Source of the DNA: Trogon surrucura
Lineage: Eukaryota; Chordata; Aves; Trogoniformes; Trogonidae
NCBI GenBank assembly: GCA_020746105.1
Contig: CM036618.1
Coordinates: 92,188,122-92,252,121, forward strand
Reading direction: 5' to 3'
Length of the DNA stretch: 64,000 nucleotides
A program made the position numbers and the translations under genes. Under the pieces are notes generated by a model. It saw only the letters and a list, made by a program, of their open reading frames with translations. It did not search any database and was not told where the DNA came from. Shown here one piece after another: positions 12,501 through 24,500 of the stretch (the stretch's first letter is position 1; each line of letters begins with the position of its first letter).

Positions 12501-15500
12501 TTGCTTGATAAGAATCTGGTAAGTTGTGGGTTGGAATCACTAAACCTATCAAAGAATGCGTTGTTGTCATATGACTATATGCTCAGATATCATGAAATGT
12601 ATAGATGAGCAATTTAAGACGGATAAGGGAAATGGAGTACCAATAAGGACTGAAGAATTACCAGGGAATGTAACTTTGTATTAAAGAAAGCTGACTGTCG
12701 TATTTTTAAAAGACTCTATTTTGTTCACATGTATACAAACTAGACACTGTTCCAATATATTTCAGGTTAGAAGCTGCTTCTTGTGGTGACTGCAAAAGCT
12801 AAATGGATATGGGGAGAAATGTTGTCATTGACACACAGGCTTATTTCTGGGGACTGAGGAAGAGATCAGCAGAAGCAGCACAAGTTACACAATGCTACAC
12901 CAGTCAAGACTTTTATTCTGATCATACCTGGATTTTGACTTGGGCCTATGTTACTCTAACCATAGTGTTGTGGCTAAAGCAGTACATGATTTACTTGAAG
13001 GAAGAGCCTTGGAGTTAAAACGACATAGAGAAGCTCAGTGAAACATTACTGTGGTTGTTAGTGTCTGCTTGGCTTTTATGTTTTTATAATTTACTCGCAA
13101 TGTCCCTGAACCTGTTCTTATGTATCTTTACTTGTTTGAGTTTGCTTTGGAAGCATAGCAACTGAAAAAAAGAGCCTTATGTTGATGATGTTGGCTGGAG
13201 TAACTGCTGGCTGAGGCTTAAACCAGAAAGAGACTGAGGAAGAAAAACAGGGCATGACATGACTGCAGCTTGATCTATAAGACATAGAAATCTCTGAAAT
13301 GTCTTTGTCGGAACAAATCTTACAGGAGAATATTCCGAGGCATTGAATTACTACACCTGCTAGAATAAAAATTGCAGTTGAATGAAATGTAATAGTAAAA
13401 AAAAAAAAAAAATACAGGGCAGTAACTCATAGCAAGAATTGTTGCTATGACCTGGAGCTCCTCAAGTGGAAAGATAGAGAATAAAGGAGTTTTTCTTTGT
13501 ATGAAGTTTATCACATGGTGACAGTGTCCCATCTGTGTCACACAAGCATGCAATCCTGAGAGGAGGAAGGAAAGCTGTTCCATGTCGAAAGAGTTCAGGG
13601 AGAGACTTTCTTCTGAAGATTCGTAGCTAGTTATATTTAAAGTAGGATAAGTCTGAAAAGGCGAAGGACTACAACGATGGTCAGGGAACGGAGAAGATGA
13701 AAACAGCCAAACCTAGATGTGGAACAAAGGTTGCACATGGTGAGACTCTGCTACAGCACAATCATGGAGGATTCCCACAAGCTCTTAAATTTAGCAGCAG
13801 TGCTGATGTGAGGGGAAAAAATTGGACCAAGCTCAGTTTGAACATATTTAGGCTTGAAATTAGATGGATTTTCATCATTAGGAAAACAGGATTCTGGAGC
13901 AGCAATCCCGTGACAACAGTGGAGTGCAGATCTCAACTAGCTCTATGAAGAAACTTGTGAAATTAATTTTAAAAATGACAAGAAATTTCCTGATGGATAA
14001 CGTGCCCAATGTCACTAGGATAAGCCTCAGTCAAACTGAAGAGCATTACATTGGATCACAAAATCTTTCTCCCTCCAGACATAAGATAATTTTATGTGAA
14101 GTTTAATATGCATTGAGAAGAATCTGCTGTAACCGGAGCTATGAGGCATACTTTGACCCCAAATCCTTTCAGTCATCCTCATAGATTGGAACACAGATAG
14201 TTAAAAAAAAAAAAAAAAGCTTACTGAATCCTTATTATATCAGGATAAACACAGAGGCTTACGTTTTGCAGTGGAGGTGGTATGTACTCGTGTGTCTTCA
14301 CGCACACGTGCACTCACCCACACAGAAACCTGGAAACCTTTCTCTGTTTTCAGGAACATTTACCAAGAAAAATTCAAAGCTGACTGAACTTAATAAATGA
14401 TTCATTTGACATGTCTTCAGTTTGTAGCACTTAAAGTGATATCATTGGCTCAAGAGAGTGCTTTCACACCTCTAGGCCAGCAGGTCAGAGGTTCAAGTCC
14501 TGGCTGGGGAACATGGAATTTCTTCATTTTTAAATACTTGTGTATTGTGTTGCCCAGATATACTGCTAAAGGTGTTCTCTTATTTTCCAAGTTAGGGGCA
14601 TTCTGAGGATTTGTAACACATGTTAAAGAAAACCTGGGGATGTGAAAGGCGTTATCACCACAATACTTTTGCCACAAAATGAGTTGGATCACAGAACGGA
14701 TCATTCACTGATCTGTGGTTTCCTTTGTTTATACTCCCCTTGTATTTGAGGATCTAGATGCTGCACTTAGAAAGAAGGAAATACAGGCCTGCCACCATCA
14801 GTGATATGTTTGCAAGTCCCTTCTAAAACAAATTCATGCTTTAATAAAAATAAGCTCAAACTTTTGTGTTCTAGCTTGTCTTGAAAGCACTTCCGTTTTT
14901 CAAGACAAGATTTAAATGCCCTGTTTAAGTAGCATCCAGCATAAAACCCATGGGAAGACAGCAAACTTCCCTAAGAATTGATCTGTATAAATGAAAAAGA
15001 AATCAAGCCTTTCATCAGCATGAAAACAAAACTTAACAGTTGCTATGATTTTTAAAAATGACTAACGGGTGCTTGATCAAAGAAAACCCAGTGAAAAGGG
15101 CACTAAACGTTCAGAGCCTGAGACAAAAATAAGTAGCACCTGTTGAAATATTGCAACTGAACAGCAATATCTTAACAGTAAAACTGATAAATATTTTGAT
15201 GACAATATTAAGGAGTAAAAAAATACTAGTTCAAAGTCCTGATCAAAATAGTGCAAACATCAACTGTAGTGATGTGATTACATACATCCTACTTGTACAA
15301 ACAATTTTGTGGGGCAGACTTTGTCGCTGAACAAATGAAGCAAAGACAGATGGTTTTCAGTTACATTGGTTCTAACATTATGATCTTAGGATATCATCAT
15401 TTTACAGATAAAGATTTTCACAGATTGCATCCAATACCAAAATATTAACTACTGAAATGTATTTTCTCTGGGCTTATTATGCTGTTAGGCTGTACTTGCA

Positions 15501-18500
15501 AAAAAAACTTCTATTAATTATCCTTAAGAAACCTCTGTGTTATTTGAGCTTTGTCATTTGGAGTCTGTAATATTTTACCCATTGAAGAAAATTGCATATT
15601 TTTGTTTTAGATAACAAAAGGAAAACATCCTTTCTTCATTGCACCTACCCCCCAGAAAACCCTGTTGGGTGACCTGCCCTCAGGAGTTCTGCTTCCTTGG
15701 TCAATTTACTGCTAGTGCCCTAAGACCCAACTGTCTCCACCCAGAGTCCATCTAGTATCTGGCAGCAGGACAGGCACCGATCAGTTTAACAGCTGGGTCA
15801 AAGCATCCATGCCAGAAAATAGAGAAACTGGCCAAGACTGAAACAAATGGAATCTAAAATAAGTCGATATACACCTCATGTTAACCTGAACATGTAGCAC
15901 CTGAATTAGAAACCTGCTGATCTTCTAGAAACTCCTGTGAGACCTTTATGGGGCTGGAGTGGATTGTAGACAAGATGTATTGTTACAGGGTACTGGAATT
16001 TTGAAGGGGGGAAATAGAAGTAACAGCTAGAAAATTCTGAGTAAAGTGGTGTGCTGGGGTCTGTGTCTAATTTAGGGAGACTGCCTGGTTTTGTGTTTGT
16101 AAATGATCTTCTTGGAGTTTGTTATTGCAGTGCTGTACTACCTTTGCTTCGTGACACCTTAGGATGCTAGGAAGGTGGAGTTACGTGCCTCTGAGCTAAA
16201 GATATGCCAGTCTGTTAAGGAGGGTGCTTTCTGCAGAAGAAGGGGTGAGGTAGGGCTGGGACTCTGCTGTTTTAACAGATCTTTTAGTAGCTATTTGTCA
16301 AGGGTGGGAGCACATTACTGTAACTAACAAGTTGTTGGTGGTCTGACCACAAAGATAATGTCCTGAACACATTCTTAGGCAACTGTAAAGGACACCAGCA
16401 TTCAGTTTACCAACCTGCTTATTTTTATAACCTTATACATACCTTTTCACTGTGAGTTTTAAATTCTGGTTGGTTGTGGGTTTTTATGGAACCACTTTGC
16501 ATTTAGATCTGCAGAAAGGACAATGGTAGAACTTTAGTCACCAGCTGGTACAGATGTTCTGTGGGACTAGGAATTGCATAAAGAACTGTTGACAACTTAT
16601 GTTGTACTCAAAGTTTCTCTTTATCTCTACCTTAGCATTTGCAAAGCCCAGATGATGAGAACACTGAGGATAGTGTGTAACTTGGATCATCTGGGGTGTT
16701 GTATAATGTAGGATTTCACCTGGCCAATTTCACAGGTTTTTTTCATGCAGAAACCCCCATTCCATCATGAAAGAGGCACTCTGAGCATCAGATTCCTTTG
16801 ACCTGTTCTAGATACCTACATTAGGATGAAAAAGTCCTGGAAGTGATTATGTCTTTCCAAGGACTAAAAAGGGACGCTGGATGACTAATTCAGATGCAGA
16901 CCTTTGGAGATGCCTGCATGTGGTTGTTGAATTCTACCTCCTATGGCAGAACAGATTGTTCGTATTGCTTTTTTTGTCAAAAGGAACTCTGTAGGATCCT
17001 TTGTAAACATTGTGAGTTAGTTCTGGGCTGAGCTTCCATATTATAAGAACGTGGTGTTCTCTTCAAGTTCTGGCTCATGTCACTCATGAAGATCTGGAAG
17101 TACAGGGAAAACCAATGTGTGTAAAGGCTGTTTCCATTTGTCCTCTTTTGAGATGGTAAAGGTAAGCAGGGAGGTGCTGGATTCCATTTAGAATGACATT
17201 GCACCTCCTTCCTTTCTGGTAACGACTCAGGACAAATAAATTACCTTTGGGACTCAAAATATTCCAGTGATTGGGGTCTTGAATATTGAAAGTCTTTTGC
17301 TTGGTTGTGCAGATTTCTGGCTGCTTTCATTTCTGTCGGTGATCTTCAGTGTTCTTTCTGAGGTTTGGGAGAGATGTGCAGAATAGCTTTGGAGGGGTTT
17401 TCCTCATGGAACCTCACATTCCAGGTGTACAAGGAAAGCCATTTGCAAAGTTGTGGCAGAAACAACCTGTCTCTTACTAGAGCTTTTAACAATCTACCTC
17501 AAGCAGTAGGAGAGAGAAGGTTGTTCTAGGTGACTACCAAGAGGTTTTGAAATAATCAGGTTGGTAATTACTTCAGTTTTAACAAGACCTTCACATCCTC
17601 TGTGAGCTTTTCCTCAGCAATTTAAAAGAGTATCAATCTGAGGATATGAATATCATTACCTCATGAAAAACGTCCTTTAAGACTGGTACCCTTCCGTTTT
17701 TCTTTAGCATCAAAAGTTGCAGAACATATGTGAATGCTGTCCACCACAAACTTCAGGATCTTGTTCACTGAAGACATGAATGAAATTATTTAAATTGTCA
17801 CATAGCACAATCTAAATATAGAGCTGAAGTATCTTCACCTCTGGTTCACAGATGATGCAAACTCCTCAGAGAGCATAAACTTAACCAATTCAGAGTGCTG
17901 TCCAGAACCTCTCATTGGGGAGGGACATATATTACATGTAATAAATACTTTCTTGGCTTTGTCCTTCTCTCCAGTGATTTCTTGCGTGGTGAAACTGTTG
18001 CATTCTTAAATTATTTGAAGGAACTGCCTTGGTGTTGATAGCTTTGGCTCCTTTTTTTGCATATGTGATGGGGACAATTCTGAGGAGCTGGAACAGAAAT
18101 AAAGCTTGCTTTATGGGCAGGAGCTAGGATTGACCATAGTGCAGTTGTTTCGTGGTTATGTCAGGAAAGGCTGTTTTATATTTATATTTGCTTTAAATAC
18201 ATGAAATATGGAATAATTTTCCTCACTTTAGCATGTGTTGGCCTCCAGATGCAAATAAGGCTTACTCAGGCTTGCGCAGTTATGACAACTGTGTATGCAG
18301 ATTAGATGCACATTTGCACAGGTGCCCTTGTGCTAACAAGCACCTAAAAGCCAGTCAGTCCATCCAGTTTATGTTGCATTGTCTCTGTCAGCCGAGCTTT
18401 CATCACCGATTATGGCTAACGTCTGTGCCAGCACGCGTGTGTGTCTAGCTGTAATCCCCTAACACGCTTGGTTCATATGCACACATCTGACTTGAAAAAT

Positions 18501-21500
18501 GTCCTTTACATTTTTGGAAGCATACGTCAGCTTCCTTTTATAACGGTATCCTAAGTTATACAACAATATATGTCTCAATGCCTCATTTTCAAGTTATGTG
18601 AAAAGCTTAGAAACACACGGAGCAATGTAGACTAAAGTACATTAAAAACACGAGTCTTTTCTTCCTGTTGAACTGCAGTTGTATTGCCCTTGGTCACAGC
18701 CAGGAGATGAGTGAGCAGAGAAAACAACTCCATCTAGAAAAAGGTTTCATCATTGACTGTGAATTACAGAAAATGAGTAATATTTTTTTTAATTTACATG
18801 AAAGATTATTTCGAAAGGGAGCATTAGTTTCTGTGACAACTAAACTGTCTTTGTCATTATGGGGTAGTTGGACATTTTCCCTTGCTCTTTGCCCTGTTAC
18901 AGCCTTCTTAATCAAAGTCTCCTGCTGTCATGTCCCTAGGGCAGTATCATGCTGTTCTCTCATCTGTATACCTGCTCTAGCAGGGGGCTTGGACTAGATG
19001 GTCTTCAGGAGTCCTTTCCAACCCTCCCATTCTGTGATTCCGTGATACTTGCTGCAACTTTTCTGTGTGCGAGTCATGCTTTTACCCACAAATCTTATGG
19101 CACTCTCTTTGTTTATTTCTCTTCCCTGCAGAACCATGACCAGAATACACCACAGTGACCTGAAATACATTATTTTTAATATCTGTCCTCTGGAGAAGGA
19201 CTCTGATGGGTTCATTTTTCTCAGGCATCCAAGCCTCTAGTTTATCTTATTTCAAAGCACCGGTTCTTGTGATATCTCCAGAATGTGTTCCCCCAAATAC
19301 CTCTCAATCTTTATACTCTTCTCTCGGCCCCAAGATAAGCTCAGCAAGGTGGCATAGGTAACTTGCCCTTGTTATTAGTCCTGAATTTCTGCTGTTAGTT
19401 TCTTGGGTGGGTTGCTATCACTTATCCTTGGGTTTATCTCCTGATCGCCTAGTAAGTGAGTCAAGACATTTGGAAAGACAAGAGAGAAAGTCTACCCTAC
19501 TTGGACAACTTAAACAGAACAGAATAGTATTAAGAGAGTATTATAGGTAATTCCAAATCATCACAGTATGTATCAAAACAATGATATAATTATGTATGAA
19601 GATAGGTGTACACATTCTAAAGTGACAATATCTTATTTAAATGCTGTCAGCTTTTTATTAAAGCTCTATATACAAATAACATAAATTATAAAAATACTAG
19701 TGTATTAACAAATGATGAATTAAGTATAATAGACTTCAAGAGGTTAATAGGTTATTACATGTATGTGTATCCTTGTAGAAGACCTTGATGTAGTTACAAC
19801 TCCTTGTAACGAATACCAAGTTTTCAGCATGCCCTAAACCAGCTCTTCATCATTTTGCAGCCACTAATTTACCTAAAGATGCAGACACGCATAACTTGAC
19901 TGGTGAAGGACCAGTGTGGCAGGAAACAGATTTCTACTCTCAGCATTTCTTTACTCTTCTTTAGATAATAAACAACTCTGTGTTGGCAAACATGCAGTAT
20001 AAAATAATGTTGCACAATCTTCAAACTGCACAACTCTCATGGGCATGAGAGCTCCAGCTCTATGGATTTTCAGATGTTCGGACTGCTTACTTGAGAAGAA
20101 CAACATTGTTTACACTACTGGTATCACCAAGTGTAAAATTTAGCGCTGGGTAATCCAAGAAGGCAGTGTCCAGGTTCTGTCCAGTCCTTTCCATCAGATC
20201 GCATTCATGTTGAAGAAGTAGTGATCCCTCAGACCTGCTTGCTTTGTCCCCTTGCCACTGACTGTTTTTGTGTGGTGGCTTCTTCCACACAGGCCAGATG
20301 AATTTGTATTTTGTGGTAGCACATAGATTTCTTTTGCCAAGAACATTTGTGTGCATCTGTGAGAAAGTACTTTTACCCTTCTGCACAGCTTTTGGAACGT
20401 ATCAAAACCCCGGACATAAAGAGCAGCTCAACACAAAACAATGAAGGAGTCAGACTGATAACCCCGTACATGGATGTTATTGGGGGTCAGATGTGGGGAA
20501 GGAGGAATAGGGTGTTTCTGGTGCTATGACAGCTCTTAAAAATACGGTATCTCAGTGGGAAGCTCTGCATTCAGGGATGTAAGTAACTCTATATGCTGTT
20601 TGTTTTCTCATGTTGGCTCTGTTTCATGTGCCATGGAATGTCGCTCTTGGGCAGTGTATTTTTCATTTGGGTGAGGAAATCACCTTGCACTTGAAGCAGA
20701 AGGTGGTGAGATTTACAATGATTTGTAAATTTTGTGGGGCATTTGGTCTGCGGAGTCGGACTGGCAACCATGACACCTCTGGATGTGCACAGACAAGCTT
20801 TGCCTGTACTGTACAGCCTTAGGTTCTCAAAGAGCCAAGTTGCTGACCACAGAATTCAAACAGGCTTTTTGAACACTTTGTTGTTTTCGGTACAAAATAA
20901 AACCGTTCCAGGTGGAGGACATACTACCTGTGAAAATAAAATTACAATGCTGGGCAGCAAGTGGAGTTGTGCTCTGCACTGTCTAGAGGCAGTCTGGATT
21001 TATCCAACTATTTGCTGTCTGGGACAGTTCTACACAGCATGAGGTTTCTGGCTCTGTAACCATCTGCAATTCTTGGATTTTGTATCTGCTTAGGGCTTTT
21101 TTTCCTCTCTCTCTCTTTTGGTGGTTTTCTTTCCCGTCCTTACTCTGTCTGATTCTCAGAACACCAGGCAATCTTCACAGAAACAGATGCGAAATAGTCT
21201 GTAGCAACAGTAAAGGAGTACCTGGATTGCTGTATTTTAAGAACGTTTCTATTTTCAAATTAATGGTCTTGCATATATTGTAGTAAGTGGTCATGGAAAC
21301 AGAGGTGACACAGTAAATCAAATTAAAAAAATCAAACCCTGCATCAACATTTCAGACACAGACTGACACCTAAAATCAAGAGTTACTTTGGCGTTCTTCA
21401 ATTTGTGTAGTGTAGCTATTGGAGAGAGGCGGAAACTCAGAGTATACCTATTTCTCCTGTGCATTTCCTCTTGGCCTTTGAGGTTTATGGCCAGGGAGAC

Positions 21501-24500
21501 TTTGAATAGCACTCATACTTAGGCCTGTGATTTGAAGAAACAGTTTGCAGATGAGTGTGGGCTATTTAAGAAGGATTTTTTTAGTTCGTAATTTCTGCAG
21601 GGTGGCCAACAGTGCCAGATATATGGCCCCACCTGCTTCGGTTTGCTTCCTCTGGGGTGTCTTCTGCTAGCAAACGTGGTGTTCTGGGATAGTGTTTGTT
21701 CCACCAGGATGAGGAGTGCAACCACTGGTAGTCCTGGAGAGGGGTGCATTGGCAGCAGGGTACACAGAATCCCTCTGCGCTTGATTCCTCTGCAGGCCAG
21801 AAGAACCTGACTTTTTGTACAGTTACTGACTCAAATCTATCCCTGGTGTTATCCCTATTATGACTTAATGGGCCGTATTTGGCTCATTAACATTTTAATG
21901 ACATTCTTCTTGAAGAAAGAATGTTTTATGGAAATTGCAGATTTCGGGTGTTTCTAGGAAGATAAGTTTATTTCCAGCTAATATGAACCACAGCTCACCG
22001 GGACTTACGTAATGCAGCCTGTTAAAAGTGTGATTGGTTTTGTATCCTCTTTTCTTTCTCCCCTCAGAGGATTATGCCCAGCTGTGCAACATTCCTGTTC
22101 CAGGGTCTCGACGGCCATATGGACAAGATGCTTTGGTGGACTTTGAGGAGCACTACACTCCAGAAACTAATCCATACTTTGTTGAAGACCGTAAGCAAGT
22201 TTCTCTGTTATGTAAAAAAACTGAAAGGAGGGTTGTAACTTGGATTATTTCCCTGTAGCTGGATTCATTCTTCCGCTTGCTTCCGCGTACTGTGGCCTAT
22301 TTATGTTTTAGTTATTCCTATGACACTAGCTTCGGTCAGGTGTTCTGCTTCAAGGGCCAGTATTGTATGAGAGTCCAGTTGGACTCAGAGCACAATATTA
22401 ATTTTTAATATAGTGAAATAGTTTGTGCCAAGTGTACTAAATTTGTATTTACCAACAGATTTACAGCTAAAGGTTGAAAGGATTGCCAGTTCTTCTTCTC
22501 ACAAATTAATTTTCCTGTGGAGCGTGGGACAGATTTTTTCAGAGTGTATTTAGTTCAAAAGAAGAAAAAAAATGCTTCACACTAGTTTTCCATGATTTTC
22601 CAGTAGAATTTATATGGGGGAAATGGAGAGCATGCAAGTTGTTCTCACTCAACAGAGAAAATTTACAGTACAATATGACCAGAGAGTGTGCACGCATATA
22701 GCCTTTAGGCTGCATAGAACGGCCTGTCAAACAGGGTGTGAGGGGTTGTGCACAGCATCTCAGTTGTAATATCAGGGTTCTTTATGTGTCTGGCCCAGCT
22801 CACTGTTAAGACTTGTGGGAGAGGGATGGGTACAGATCTCAGCGTCTTCCCCAAAATCAGCCATGCCCTATGGGTCTAGCGTATTTCATCACAGTTTTAG
22901 AGAAGAAAAGCGCGGAAGTATCGGAAGGGACTGGTAACTTCCTGTGCTTTTTATGCACATGGCCTACAGTTTGCCCCTATGCTCTTTCCCAAGGTCCTTC
23001 TCCTGTACAAGGAGTTACTTTTATAGTAACAGTAGTAGGTCAAAACAGGACAGGAGGATTACAGCACGCTGTTAAGAAGGCTGATAGGCATTTCTTGCGC
23101 ACATCGCACTTCATGCATTTCTACATAACTGCACAGATCAGACTAATGACTTCATTTCTATTTAGCATCTAAATGACCTTGTGTCTCTACACAGAATTGT
23201 GTTTTTATGTCCAAATGATTTTAACTGAGTACTGAGTGTTGGTGTCTAATTAAAACATCACACACATGCTAACTACCAAACATAATGAAAGGTGACTGGG
23301 TAACCAATGTGACAGATAAAATACTGCGCAGGAAAGAAGCGCTTCACAAGTTATAAGCAGTGGTGAATAAATACAGTAAAATTGTGGACAGTTTTGAATT
23401 CACAGCTGAGTCACTGGCTTAGGGACAGAAGCTTAAGAGCTCATGTCCCTTGCTTCCATCCTATCACTGAATCAGATGCAGCGGCAAGCAAATGCGCAAG
23501 AAACTCCAACACGCACAGCTGTGTGACTGTCCTGATCAGAGACATATTCCCTGACATAGAGTTGCCACATGTTTAGGGCATCAAAGACTTTAAAGTCACA
23601 ATCGTGCTGTGGTCCGTATGAGGAACAGGACCTCCCATCCGTGGCAGGGCCATGTACTTCAGTGGAATATATGTCACCTGTGTGCAGTCAAGTTCTGCAG
23701 AACCAAATACACATAGTAGAACTACAACCCAGGTGCCATCTAGCTGTTTTGAAGTAAAATGTTTTTGTGAAGTAGAACTTTTTGTGTGTGATAAATATTT
23801 TGGTTTTACCTAGTTAAAATTACAGCATACTGTATGTATGAGAGGGAGAGAAAAAAAATACATATAAATGCATGTACATATGTATGTACATGCACATATA
23901 TGTGCCTATCTACTATATGTCAAATAAGTGATGCCTTTTCTTTATTTCAAAAAATATTCGTGAATTGGAAGGGGCACCTTGCAAATTTCTTACCACAAAT
24001 TTCTTACCACATGACAGTCCACTCAATATGCTCAGTACTGTTGCAGTGAGATATGATTTACTAGATTTGTGGAAAAGATTGGAATGTTTTCCACTTAATG
24101 TACACTTCTATACATCCTATATATTATGTATATTTTTGAAACGTGACATATGTCAGCAAGTACTTATGTCACCGTATGTGTTCAGTATCTCCAGAATTTA
24201 TTCAGTGTATGACTGACCAGCATGATCCTTACAAAGAATCCCACCATGCTAGAGAAAATCCAGACCAGAAACAATGCATGTAGTCAAAGAGACTGGAGAG
24301 TGGAAATGACAGTACAAAAGTTAAGTGGAGGACTATACAGAAAGGGCAGAGTAGGAAAGGCAAAGCAGGGCAAGAGAAAAGAGGGCCTCAGGAACCAAGA
24401 CAGGATGGAGTAAATATAAAAAGACAGGAGAAAAGCACAAGGAAAAAGGAGAAATTCGTAGGTGGCTTTGCAAATCTACATATCAGAACTGTTTCAACAG

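Larger units (their letters stand above)
12028..22067 (+). other. LTBP1: LTBP1 large intron (about 10 kb)
   Basis: This intron splits the fourth TB domain, between its seventh and eighth cysteines. It holds A-runs near 13,398 and 14,203, a tRNA-derived SINE candidate near 14,430 and a CR1 3' end at 18,976. Many short open frames exist, but none has a recognisable domain. Confidence 0.85.

Noticed and set aside
13398..13412. A-run as the tail of a processed pseudogene
   Set aside because: No mRNA-like body or polyadenylation signal was recognised next to it. It is treated as simple sequence.
14430..14520. Functional tRNA gene
   Set aside because: Only the B-box is good. The A-box is degenerate, no acceptor-stem pairing is apparent, and no short T-run terminator lies in place.
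20734..21042. 102-codon + strand open frame in the large LTBP1 intron
   Set aside because: It shows no domain or cysteine pattern like EGF or TB modules, and the flanking exons already join in frame without it.
22068..22071. Alternative acceptor AG two bases downstream of the chosen one
   Set aside because: It would shift the frame and break the join to the preceding exon, while the first AG gives the conserved Asp-Tyr-Ala-Gln start.
22813..23172. 119-codon + strand open frame in an LTBP1 intron
   Set aside because: It is not related to LTBP1 domains or any family I recognise. The flanking exons are phase-compatible without it.
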